This document shows, piece after piece, positions 35,120 to 48,000 of a stretch of DNA of 64,000 nt. The stretch is taken from the NCBI GenBank assembly GCA_013397795.1, contig VZTJ01003250.1, positions 628,283 to 692,282 on the forward strand. The letters run 5' to 3'. Every line of letters begins with the position of its first letter. Position 1 is the first letter of the stretch. The position numbers and the translations under genes are program-made. The notes beneath the pieces were generated by a model, which was not told where the DNA came from, searched no databases, and worked only from the letters and a program-made list of their open reading frames with translations. The DNA is from Orthonyx spaldingii. Taxonomy: Eukaryota > Chordata > Aves > Passeriformes > Orthonychidae.

Positions 35120-35650
35120 ATTTTTAAAAATTTTTTTTTAGGTTGTCTAAAGCTTTATTTTTCTTCACAAATACTGTACTGGTAAGTGAAGATATCTCAC
35201 ACATGTGTACAACATCAGGGACAGCAACACCAATGATATAAGGACCTTTCTTAGGTGCAGTGTATAGTAGCAAGGAAACATAACTGTGTGTGCTCAGATC
35301 TCCCCAGTGGTATGTTCTTTCCAAACTGTAAATCATATCAAGTGAAGGAACATGACCTGGCAAGAATTGGGAACTGGAGGAAGAAAAGAATGCAGTATTT
35401 ACTTAAATTCAAAACAAAACTCAAAACAAAGAAGCCAGTTACTGCTTCTGAGTTTAGCCCATAATATGTCATTCGGTACGATGTCTTGATCAAAATCAGC
35501 TATAGGAATGTGAGAGATATCGGTTGTCACAATTTTTGTCAATGAGGAACACAAATCATCAATGATACCCTTGTTCTCCTTTGTTATCTGTTTTCTTCAG
35601 TTCAGCCAGGTTGGTGGTTATCTAGGAAATGCCTGCAATGATCATTCTGA
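35120..35650 (-). pseudogene. Frameshifted coding remnant, probable processed retrocopy of an unidentified gene
   Basis: Reading the minus strand, three protein-like segments follow one another in different frames. The first is a short piece around 35578-35645 (MIIAGIS, a stop, then ITTNLAELKKTDNK). The second is a 60-codon piece at 35399-35581 (ENKGIIDDLCSSLTKIVTTD ... ADFDQDIVPNDILWAKLRSS). The third is an 80-codon piece at 35124-35363 (LPGHVPSLDMIYSLERTYHW ... KKGPYIIGVAVPDVVHMCEI). Composition and codon variety look like real protein, but stops and shifts break it. An AATAAA (minus strand, at 35154-35159) is followed 14 bases later by an A-rich tail, the mark of a reverse-transcribed mRNA. 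I do not recognise the parent protein. The alternative is a decayed or divergent exon of a local gene. Confidence 0.45.
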
Positions 35651-38600
35651 TCGAAACTCCAGCTCATGTTTTTGGCTGGTAAGAAGGCGTTGATAAGAAA
35701 ATGCCGGGTAAAGAAGAGAAAGCTGAGAGGAAAATGAAGGCTGCCTAGGGGGCTGAGGTTTGGGAGCCCTGTGTTCCTCTGGCACGGCTGGAACACCCTG
35801 CCCAATGCTGTAGGTCAGCCTCACGTTGCCTGGTTGTGCATGGGAAACTATCTCCTGCCTGGAGAAGGTCGTCGGTGCTTTGGAAAAGCATCTTTACACA
35901 GGGAAGAGAAGTGGGGAAACAAAACAATTTCTAGAGCAATGAGAGCCCACTTGCGAACATAATCCAGGACTCTCATAATACTTTCAAAATGATCAGGATG
36001 GCTGTGGCTTGTGTGAGCTCTGGCTTTCAGGCAGCATGTCAGCTGGGGGTGAGTGATTGCTGAAGGAGGCTTGCAAATTCAGCTGTCTAAAACAGCTAAT
36101 TGCAGTTAACCTGGTATAATATGTTCTTATTGAACTGGCTCTGCTGTCCTGGCTTTTATTAAATCAGTTATTTTCATAATTTTGAAGTACAGAGGTCAGA
36201 CGAGAGGTGACCTCTGACCAATAGAGGGTGTCTCTAAGCAGCTGAAGAACACACTTTTGAGCTGATTTACCCCAAGATGGTGTTTGTCTCACTAGAACAC
36301 AAACACCTGCTTCATAGGACTGCACAGTTCCAATCTGATATTTCCCTGTGATCTAATCCCTCTTTGATCATCAGTTTTTAAGACTTGAAGCCCATTGCTT
36401 TTTCTCTGCTCCCTTCTTCTGACTTAAATATTTGCAGATGACATTGCTTTGCAACATAAAAGCCTGTCACTTGGAGCACTTGGCTTTTCCCATTTCCCTC
36501 ATTCTTGTGATCTGCTCTGTAGCTGCACTGGCTTTTGTGGTGTTAGACCTACTTATAGTTGTATAATGGTACAAATGGGGTCCACATATTTTTAGAGCCT
36601 TTAAATGATCACATCATATGAACAGATGCAGCAATGACTTAAGTGGCTTCCTCTTCACCTTCCCCGGTCAAGTTCAAAAACGCCAGCATTAATAGCACAA
36701 AAATCAAAAAAGAAAAAAACCACAGGAAGCACTCTGGTACTCAGTTTTGGTTTTGTGCTCTTTCTTCAAGTTATCTCAAAGAAAAGGCATTGACTCTGTT
36801 AAATGTGTGTTACAGGTGCTGGCAGCACTCAGTCTTTCTCTCTGTGTCCTGCTTAAGTGAAGAATGACAGCTGATGAATACCTTTCTAAAGAGATCTGAA
36901 GTGACCATATTTACTGAACTGGATCTTTTGAAGACTAAAATAGTGAGGCTACATTTTGCTTAGCATTTTGGTATGAAATTAAACTATGAATCACTTCTGT
37001 TATATCCTTCTTTTTTGTCTTCCTTCAAGTAATTTTCTGTTTCTTAATTGCAATCTAGTAGGATGGAATAGGGATCTTGAACTTGTTGGACAGAAGACTG
37101 TATCTTTAGGAACCCAAACCTCAGAGGACTTGCCAAATCTTGCATCAAATTTGAAAGTTGCAGAAAGAGCATTAAAAAATATTTAAACTAAGTGATTAAT
37201 TTCTTACCATCTGGAAAACCACAATCAGTGACAAAAGCAACTCAAAAATTCAAATTCCATTAATAGGCTTACTGCTTCAATCCAGAATATTATACTGCTT
37301 GTTAGAACAGTCCTGACCAGCATTCCAAACACATCGGAAGAGACAATCCTATACATTATGGGAAATCTCTATATTATGACTGATGTCCAAGATTTATGAT
37401 GTTATAAACTATTGGTTATGCTGTTTTGACAATGGAAGAATTAATGAATGAGACAGATTTGCCTACAGTGATGAACTATATCATATAGAAACATTAATAA
37501 AAATAAAACATTTGGAAATTCTTTTAAAAAAATAACATTTTTGCTCTTTTCTCAAGGAACAAACGAAGCCAGAAACATGACAGATTTCATAAAGAGAGCT
37601 GTTCACAGATTAAAAGCAGGTCTGATTTTTGTTTTGCCGTGCTAGACTTCACTCCTCAAACCACAGAAGAGTGAGGCGAATGTTTTCAAGCTTATAGTGT
37701 TGTTTGTTTTGTTTTTCTTCCTTACACAGTGAATATTGTCTTCCTGCTAATTCTGTTATACCATACAAGACTTGTTTGCGTCTCAGTTGGGTTCTTCTGT
37801 TCAGCCTTCTGGTGCACTCAGAAAATGCCACACAGGATCCACTCTGATCTTCATGTCTGTCTGTGAAGGCAGCAAGGCCTGCTCCTGTAACGAGCTCTGG
37901 CGACAAACCAGGGCACTGGGGGTGTTCAGCACCACGCAGGATCCGCAGCTGACGCAGCTCAGCGTGTGGTGGCTGGGAAGGTGGGAAAACTTCCCAAAGA
38001 AATGAGCAGAACAGTGGGAGCTGAAGCTCAAGATCCTTTGATTACTGCAGGACAGGGGCTGCTCTACAAAAGGGTACTTCTGCCCCTAATAGCTGTCGAG
38101 GAGAGCTACTCAATGCCAGCCTTGGAAGCCCCCATTTCTGTGTACATAAATGCCTTCGTTAGCGTAATTTTTGGCGTGAGTGGCCCTTCCTGCGTGAACT
38201 TTATGAACTCAGGCTACACCAAATCACTAGATTATTTACCTCTTGGTTTGAACACAAAAACAGCTGACAAGGAATTATAGAGAAGTATCGGTTTAAAAGT
38301 TAACATCCCAGAAGGGGGTGTACTTGGAGGTGTAAAATGGTATATATTTGGCATCAATTGAAAAGGCCCAGCCATAAGATTAAAGCGTGGACATGAAAGT
38401 CCATCTTTAGCCGGTGAAAATTCAATACTGGTGTTAAGGATATTTCTTATCTATCTTTCTCTCATACCTTTTTGATGGTACTTGTGCTAAGCACCTTCAG
38501 AGGTTTATAAACCAGTTTAGCTGGACCACTGAAGAAGACTATAGAAAATGAATGTCCTGATGAGAGTTAGCGATATTATTAGATCCCTTAAACTCTCCAT

Positions 38601-41600
38601 TGAGTCTTTCCACTTGATTTTTATCTTGTAAAAATATACAGTGGTTACAGAAACATGTTTGATCAGAAACATTAAGTAGGTGAGCATGCAAGAAATCTTT
38701 CTCTATATTGCTAGTGAGATAAGAAGTAAATCTTATTTGTCCTCTGTTTTATTAGATTTTATCTTGGGTTTCTGCTATTTTAGTCCTAAAGGTCAGACCC
38801 AAAAGTAATAAATTCAGATGCCTAAACTTGGAACACCGTTCCTGCAGGTCCCAGTTAAAGCATATAATTTCCTACGACAAATCAAGACCTCAGATTTTGA
38901 CTCCAGAATTCCCCACAAGCCTGAAGTTCTGCTGTTCCCCATGCCCCAGAGCACCTTGGTTATACCACCATCACCTTGTCACCTTGTTCTGGCTTTTTTC
39001 CTGGCTAGGATCCAGAAGTTAGAGAAACTTTTCTGCTGGTTTCAACTGCATGTTAATCTAAAAGGAAACCTACATATGGTGAGTCAATCAATCTCTACTT
39101 GAAGTGCAGTGATAGCAACTTTTTTTCTTTATAGAACACATATGGGAAGAGAATGAGTCCCTGCGGTCCCCTTCATATACAATTGCATTTTGATAAGTGA
39201 ATTAATATGTATTTAGTTTTCTTCTTTGTATGAAGGACAGATTGAGATTGACTGAAGACATATCCAAAATAGCACTGTGATGTTGTTCCCAACATTCTTG
39301 TTCCCACTTTCTGGCCCACGAAACGTGAGGTTTTCATGCATTGGAATGACTCTGACAGATCAGAGTGGAGACTGTTAACTGTGCCCACAGGTTTGGACTC
39401 CCACTTGTGTCGTTCTGATCCCAAGAAGGTGAGGTAACCACCTACCTTTCCACAAAAGTGTACTGAGAGAGGGCTCTGTGTCTTCTGCACCTTTGGAGGA
39501 ATTCTCTACATCTCTTTATTGTGAAAGCTTTTGTAGGCACTAACATTTAAGACTTTGGATTGTAAGTAGGTGGAGACACCACTTTGTCCTTTACGAAGAC
39601 TCCTGTTTCAGGGGGAAAAAAGAATTTGCAAGTAGTTCTCCCCATCTTGTTCCTGCTGGAGTCAGTGTGTTGACCTTCAGGTGGCTGTTCAGTCTGGAGG
39701 TAGTTTAAAATACACCTGCTCGGGTGGTAGCTCCTTTAGTGAATGACATGGGGAGCTGGGGTCCCTAAATAAGGGTTTAAAATACCTTCGCTATGAACAG
39801 TTAAGCCACACAACACAAGGTTGCTGCATCTGCTTGGTGCTTGTCTCAGCTCAGCAGCATTTCATACTATGGACTTCGTAGCTTTGCAGAGTTGGTAAAA
39901 CCTGTTTTGTGTTCCAATATGCATCATTGACTAAAGCTCTTTCTGTTGGGAACCACTCCAAATGCTCTGCTAACAGTAAACATCCCACTGTGATTCTGTC
40001 TTACTATCTACTACATCTCCTGCTAAATAACAGTTTGGATTAAAAAAAAAAAAAAATCAGCTTTATACCAGAAAAAATCAGATATACAACCAAGTTGCTT
40101 CTCCTTGATTGAAAGCATCCATGTAACTGTGTGTCTATGATAAAAGTAAATAAAAATACAGCTGCATTTCATTTCAAATGGAAGTCTTATAAAGCTGAAT
40201 AGGGATTTTCAAGAGCATTTGGAAACTGACTTAACTTAGATTCCTCTGAAATAATTGGCAAGTGATGCCTAGAGGCAATGAGTTAAGTTGTTGCTGATTG
40301 CACTAGCAAAATCCCACTCACGATTTCTTAATTCATCTCTTGGAAGATATGGCGAAAAGGTATCTCTTGTAGGTTGTAGTATATGGATTGTCAAGTAGTG
40401 CTTAGAAACTGCAGCCCCTGTCTTTCTAAATTAAGTGGTCAATATCCTCCCCTGAACATCAGTGGTAAGGCTAAATTACTTCTAAGAGATATGTGGAAGA
40501 CTTTCCAAAGCTGAGATAAGCCTAAAACATTTAAGTTGCTAATTTCTGCTGCTAGCAGCACTTATTTTCATGATTTTTCATTCAAAAATACGAAGTGTGT
40601 GTTGATTTATTTGCAAAATCCCCTTCAGATTCAGTATATATCAACCTCACTTTGCCTTTAGTCAGAGTGCACAACAAGAACAAAAACACACTGTAAATAT
40701 TTTGGTTTGTGCAGCAAGAGATTGCCTTTGAACACTATGTGGGAAACAAAACCAACTAAAAAATCCCAACCCCAAACAAATTTTAAACAAAAAACCTCAC
40801 AAAACACAGTCATATAGAAGCACAGATGTACATGGAACTCAAAAGCTGAGGTATTGTCCATTGCAGTTTTTTCCTAGCATACTATTTGGTAATAAACTTA
40901 ATTTCAATGCCTTGATTTACCTGTGTCAGAGGCACAGTGGGAAAACTAACATCTTACAAGTATTGTTAGATTAGTTGTCTCAGAAGGATAGTTCACCAAC
41001 CCTTACACAATTCTAGTAGAACAGATGTTGTTCAGTGGGACTTCTCAGCAAGATATTTGTGTATCTGGAAGAATCCAAGTCTGTTTTGAGGCCAGGTATC
41101 TAATCCAAGTTTGTAGTATTGCTCTACCAGGATTATTCTTAGAATTGTACTGGTCTGCTTTTGCATGTGTTATTCCTTCCTGTCATGCCCCATGGAGTCT
41201 GCTCCAAGAGACTTGGGAGCTTGTGTGCTCGCTGGGCTCTTTGTCTACCCACCTGCTCAGCCAGAGATACACCAGATCCTTTAAAGGGAAATCTCATCGT
41301 GCAGTACTGAGGTTTCTGAATTCATTCTGCCTGAACTATTTCTGTGACAAATCTGCTAATTTCACGAGTGGAAACCTCATTTCTAATAGACACTTCACGA
41401 CAGGTTCTGGCAGACTTATTCTCATCTTTCTAATTTACACCTTATGCTAGAAGTTCTCCTGCCACCTTTGGTATGTAAGTCCATCATATCCAGTCTACGC
41501 AATCAATGACAGTCTTCTGAATTTGGAGGTATCATGTGACCAGACTTTCTAATGAAATTAACATGCCTCTCAACTTGTGCCTGTCTTGGCCTCCCAGTGT

Positions 41601-44600
41601 TCCTGAAAAATTTTTATTTTTTTCCTTCTTGAAGTATTTTAGTTATTTTTCTTCTCTCTTGCTTTTGCTGTAATTGTGAGTTTAAGAGCATTCAATAAAG
41701 AATAGCCAAACAAAAAAATCCAAACCCCAATCCAAGCACCCTTGAAATCTCTCAGTGGCACAGTCAATGTTTAGGACACAAGGGAAGTAAAACACTGTTC
41801 CACTGCTTCACTGCTTTGTCTTTATAGTTGTATTCATCATCAGGTTCCAGTGTTTGTCCTAGAGTATGTAAGATGGACCTTTGGTGGTTAGTTCATTGTA
41901 AAGAAGAGTGAACTATAGAGAGGGCTTGACAAAATGCATTATGAGACAGATGCATTTCCTTTTGTTCCTTGTTTGGGGTCAGCCACACCCAGTCCATGGA
42001 GATGCAGCTTGTTTAGCTGTATGTTTACAAACATGGAAGAATGGCTGGTCTGTGTTTCACACACATCCCAGCATCAGCACTCATTCATTCCTTTGAAAAT
42101 TGCTTGCATTTCTGTGATCTGATGAGATTTATGTTTTGAGCTGGTTCACTGACTCAAGACACACCTTTTAAAACATGAACAGAATAATGTTACATCATGC
42201 TGTGTATCAGCCAGTGAACAATCCTGGACATCTCTGAGAACTGTGGTGCTTTTTTTCCCTTTTTGTCACTGAATTCAAGCAGTACTGTATGATTCCTTTA
42301 ATTAAATGAACAATGGCACACAGAGCTAGTTTTATCAGCTCAAAGATACCTCTTATTTCTTGACAAACCTGTGTACCCTCAGCGTGCTCATCTGCCATTC
42401 AGCATATATCTTTGTGTCACTCAGATACATCTAAAACTTGCCAATATTCTTGTTGTACATATATCCCAGTATTCTTGGCAGAGGCCATATACAAAGCAGA
42501 GAAATCTATTGACTCTCTGTTCCTTCTTCAAGCGTGGACTTTTATATCGTGTCATCAAGAGTTTTAATAATTGTAGATTGGAAAATACATACATGTTTTT
42601 TAAGTCACCGAAGGAATGATGATTTACAGCACAGAACAAGACCTGGCTCCACAACTTGAGGAGATGAACTGAACTGAAGGTGTTTCTGACAAAGGTATTA
42701 TTCCAGCTGTGTGAGTTAATGGAACTTTCCAAAGTGAGAACAATGTGGGAAGATGAAACAAACCAGACAAGGAAACAATTATATAAAAATATCTTCATTT
42801 TTAGCGCATTGGCAAAAGAATGCATTTAGCAAAGTATACCAGTCTCACAAGCTGCCTCTCAATCTGGACATGTGGAGCTGAGAGAAAGCACAGCAGCGAC
42901 AAGGAGAGAGACAGTGAGAAATCAAGAGTACATCTGCAGACAATGCGAACATGCTGTAAAACTGCTTTTAGACCTTAGGCCAGGTCAAGACTAATCCTAT
43001 TGCTGACTCAGTTCTGCAGAGCCAGATAGTAAAATCCACTACACTGATCGAAACAGAGAGGTACAGTTTGGTTCTTCTGTCACAGGACTGTCAAGGCTTG
43101 AATTCAAACTTGGGATTTCATCCTTATGATAGGTCCTTTCCTTTATTTTACTTTGCTCCTGATTCACATTGCATACACCTTGCCAAAGAATTCAGGAAAA
43201 CACTTTTTGATATCTTTGAAGGAAATGGAGGCCAAGAAATCAGAAAATGCTTTGCTGTTTAGCTTTTAGTATTTATAAAACCAGGAAGCCATCACTTACA
43301 GGCTTGCCATCCAAGGGCTAAATAGACAGAGGAAGTTGTGTTCTCACATTGTTAATGGATCAGTGGGAAGCACAGTAATGCATTTCACTAGCTAACATAT
43401 TTAAAGACATAACTTGTGTGCATTAGAGTTTTGATGTCTCACTGTTGTAAACATGGTAGCTGCTATGCCGCTAAGAATACCATTTTTCTAAATCCTAGAT
43501 TAAAAACACATGGAAAGGGAATAGTGGAGATTTAGCAAATTGAATCAGATGAGAGAAAACAGTGAAAACTGCATAAGGGAGAGAATAATAGAAAACCTCA
43601 TTAGTCAGACTGGAAAGCAGCAAAAAACCTGAGTTTCACAGAAACAACTAGCAGAGTATGCTGGGAGAACAAAGTGGCTTTTGATGAAAGATGCCTTTTA
43701 TTGAATGAAATTTAGCAGAAGAAATTTTCCATGGGTTACAGGACACTTATGTACTCATGCAGCAAGGTGGGGCATCTTGAGAGTGTCTTCCAAAGCAAGA
43801 CTGGGCAAAGATCAGCTGTCAAGTTTCTGGTGACAGCTTTCCCTCTGTTGTCCTTCAGGGGTTGCAGGTTGCCTCTCTTCAGAAACAGCCACTAACAACT
43901 TTAGTCAGGCTTAGCACATGGAGCAAGCAGGGCTTTGCACAGTTCTAGCAGAAGAAACAGACAGACACAAGCAGTGTAGGATGCAATAATGCAGAAGAGA
44001 TAACAAGAAGGCTAGTACAGCACAATTTTTAAAGGAAAATAGAATTAGAAACAAAGTGTTATTAACACACAAAAAAATCTGAGAAAAAACAGTTCTAGGG
44101 TGAGTGTAAAGCAGTTTCATTTATGAGTAATGTAAAGTGATTCTGAACTAACTTTTTAAGCACAAGAACATATTTTTCTACGTGGTGCTCACTATACTGG
44201 CTCTTGCCATCCTTGTGCCATAGCACATACAGCTCAAAATGGACATCGTGTCAGTATTAGCAAAAGTCACTGTAACTTTTAAAGGGTTGTCTCAGAAAGT
44301 AAGAATGAGACCTTAACACCTTCCCTACTTTGGAAAACCTAGCTTGTTAACATGCCAAGACTTCAGCAGAAGACCAATAAGGCTGAATAAAATCCAGTCC
44401 CTGCGGAAGAATAACAGAGTAAATGCTCAGCCATCAGCATGATGCTGCTAAATACAGATGCCAGTAGATGACTGTCTCTGGTCTAGTCCAGCAATGGAGT
44501 GATGTTGGGTAGGATAAGAGAAAAACCATCAGCAGACTCATAGCTCCCCCCAGGCATACCTGGGGCAGAGATGGGTGAGTATGAGAAAAATCCAATGGAG

Positions 44601-47600
44601 TTTGCTTCTGAGTCCTCAAGGCAGAGCTCTGACAAACCGACCACTTTGGGTAAGGAAGCTCTTACGCCTGAGCAACTGAAGAATGAAGGAGAAAGGTTTG
44701 TAAAATGGGAGTGAGGAGACTGCAAATTACACCCTACAACAAGTGATAACATATTTTCCCTCTAAGTACACTCTACAATGTTACTTTTTCAGTTAACAGG
44801 CACTTCATCTGGGATGTAATTAATACTCCCCATTGTTTCCCAATTATTAGATACTTTATTTTCTTCTTTGTCTTTAGCTAGTATTAGCTATGAGTAAGTT
44901 ATCTATCTCTATGGCAAGGAGCATAAAACAGTTATGCAAAGCATGAATGGACAGGATTGTTTCAAGCCAAATACAGCATGGATTAGGCAAATGGAAGACA
45001 AAAGTAAATCTATGACAGTTACTATCTTGCACTCTTATGACACATCTCCTTGTCATGCCAGAAAATGGTGCTGAGCTTCCAGGGTCTGTGGGTTGCTAGA
45101 GCACAAATAACTCTTACCCTCTGCCTTCTGCAAACTTTACAGAAAAGCTGGGATGAAAGGAAAGCACAGGAAAACTTCTGTCAACTGGAACCTCCAACTT
45201 TTTGACAAGCCAATTGCATGAGCTCATCAGTACAGCCAAGTAACTGGACTAGTAGTAACAGAATCTTTTCAATTCTCATGCCAACTTGAGAATTGAGAAT
45301 TTGGACCTTCATGGCAAATGTATACCTAAGCAAAAAAAGTTGTTGCTTCTGCATGTTCCATTTAGCAGACTCTTTCCTACTATTTATTTTGTGTAAGTAA
45401 ATGTTTATTTCACAAACTGAACAATAAGCCACATGTCTTTTGACTATGAAGACTGGTGTTAGAAGTTTTTAGAGCATATCCTATGGTGGATACATTCCAT
45501 TAGTCTGTATTGTATTGGTGACAGCTAACCATCAAACTCTGTAATAACCTTGAAGCACGGAATGTTTTAACTCATTGACTTCAGATTACACATTCAAAAC
45601 TTTTGTGAATCACATCAAATTTTTATTTCCAAAGGATAAGGGGGATTAGAATTCAAACTAAACAGAACACACAAGTAGTTTGAAGTCAGCAAGTTAAAAT
45701 TAAAAATACACTAGCAAGTAATATGTGCAAGAAGGAAAAGAATAATAGGATAAAAAAATGATGGATTTGTGATGAATCTGGATGTAGGCATTATAAAGGG
45801 TCCAGTCTAAATAGAATATACCAACTTGTCATTGAAGGAACATATTTGCAGGCGTCTTGTTCATAATGGGTTTCTAAAAAATAAGACACGTGTAGAGTAA
45901 CAAATATAATCATAATATTAAAAACTTTCTGTGAAAAAATATTGAAGAGTTTGTGGTGTTTCATAGAGCAAACAACATTCAAACACGGAAAAAGTCAGAA
46001 AAAGAAAGCAGACACCAGATTTACTCTCCATATGCATTTATAATTGGATGAGATGTAACAGGCTTATTACAGCAAAAAAAGATTTAGGTAAGACATTGGA
46101 AAATCTTTCTAACTAAATAAAGATGGGTAGGGGAATGGATTCCCATAATCTTTCTAAGCATCTCCATCATTGCAGTTTTTTAGGAATAGATTAGACAGAC
46201 ATTTAAGCTGATCTGTATAGACAGTTGTGCCTCAGAGGAAGGATGAAACTGTGTGTCTTGAGACTCAACTGTGCCTACTTTTTTTTTAATGATATGTAGC
46301 CAGACTACTTTTTTCTAAGTTTATTTTATCATTTGTATGTAATGCAGTGTCAAACACATTTAAATAAGGATGCTTAAAGTGTGTATGGAAATAAACTGAT
46401 CAAATAATTTTTATATTTTTCCACTTATTATGGAGCTATCATGCTGTGGCAGAACACAAAATGGAGTGCGGCATGAATGCTCACTATGGAAAAGCAGAAG
46501 AAAACTAAAAAGAAAGAAATGAATCCAATACATCCATTTGTAACAGAAAATGTTTTCTGGAAATAAAGCTTGCATTTTCACAGTACTTTTCTTCTAGGAG
46601 TTTCAAAGACCTTTCAGAAATTTTCTTAGCACCCCTGAGGCACTTTGGGAGGTGAGACCACAACTGTGCAGCTTCACATGGCAGACAGAAGCCCCAGCAT
46701 GCCCAGGTCAAGTTGTAAAAGCTGCTGGCTCTCAGGGCTGGGCTGGGCCTGGACTCCTCCAGGTGAAGCTCATCCCCTCTCCTGTGTCATGCTCTCTCAA
46801 CATCACTGTCACTTGTCAACTTGCAGAAATGTTTCATTGCTCCCACTGACACTTAAAGACGGGATACCACCTTCTACAACGGGAAAAAATGTTGATTTAC
46901 TGCCCTTTCCTGAAGACCTTCACCAACACACCTAAACAGAGCAAATATCCATCAGGGACTTCTATAAGGGAAAGAGTAGTTGGTATTTATTAATAGCAAA
47001 AAAAATATTTGTGCATATTTGGTATATTTATATATAAATATTTTGTCATAAAAATAGACATGAATTTATAAAAATAAATATTTTAAAATATAACAATTGT
47101 ATTCCTTTGATCTAGTGTCCTGCCTTCTCTCCTTAGGACAGAGACCCAGACAGATTTCATGTGTTTGTATACCATGCTGAACCACAGAGTCATTGCTCTT
47201 GGCAAGCATCTCTCATTGACATTATAAAAGAATAACATATTACACATTTGTGTCCTGATGCTACAGTCATATACTCTGAAATCCTGAACTTTCATAAAGT
47301 TTATAACCTTGACTTGGTACTTGTTCAGGTATTTTCAAAAATAATTATTTAATATTGTTATTGTTTGACAAATTTACATGTCTGCTTTAAGTTAACAATG
47401 AATTCTTGAGCCATGCAAATAGTGCAAATGAATATTTCTCCATGTTCATATTATTTTCCTTCAACAAATTCTCAGAGGTAAATACATTATAGTAAAGCTG
47501 TCTGTTTAGAGACAGCTGGACATCAATACAAATATGTTAAATGCTTGTATAGAAAAGAAGTCGTTGTCTGCTATTGAGTAGATATACTTTCTAAAAAACC

Positions 47601-47639
47601 TTTACTTTGCACTAATGTGCCTTTAGATGTCCTTTAATA
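35651..47639. other. Gene-free, repeat-poor intergenic DNA
   Basis: About 12 kb of AT-rich unique DNA. Open frames of up to 141 codons (41025-41450 +, 42421-42825 -) lack recognisable domains. There is an A-run at about 40041-40054 and no tandem array of note. I see no transposable element clear enough to name, and no RNA gene. Confidence 0.55.
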
Positions 47640-48000
47640 CCACACTTTGTGTATCACTATTAAAAGCAACAGCAAAAAGTATTTACACAATATAGGGAAA
47701 AACCCCTCCCAATTGTCTAATAATGACAATAACCTTAGCCAAGGATATTTCTCTATTTCTCTAAAATTAATAACTAGCTGAGGTTAATGGCCACTGGCTT
47801 CACCTTAGGCCCTCAATTAATCCCTGAACCTCAATTGTTATTACCTAATTGACTTAGTTTCATTTCATTTTAACATTTCAAAGTGATCTTCCTAAAATCA
47901 CACTGACAGAATAACGTGGTCTCTGTAGATATGCACTGACATGGTTTCAATACTGTTACCTCGTCTCCATACGCTTGCATTGACATTTCATTTTGCGTTG
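47640..48000. promoter_or_regulatory. Candidate conserved non-coding element rich in homeodomain cores
   Basis: This repeat-free stretch is densely packed with TAAT/ATTA and CAATTG-type words (for example CTAATAATGACAATA near 47718, TCAATTAATCCC near 47813, ACCTAATTGAC near 47841) and a TALE-like TGACAG near 47905. Such clustering is typical of developmental enhancers. Target and conservation are unknown; MEIS2 is the nearest developmental regulator. Confidence 0.35.

Noticed and set aside
41025..41450. 141-codon open frame on the + strand
   Set aside because: Random-looking composition rich in Leu, Ser and Cys, no recognised motif, surrounded by non-coding DNA.
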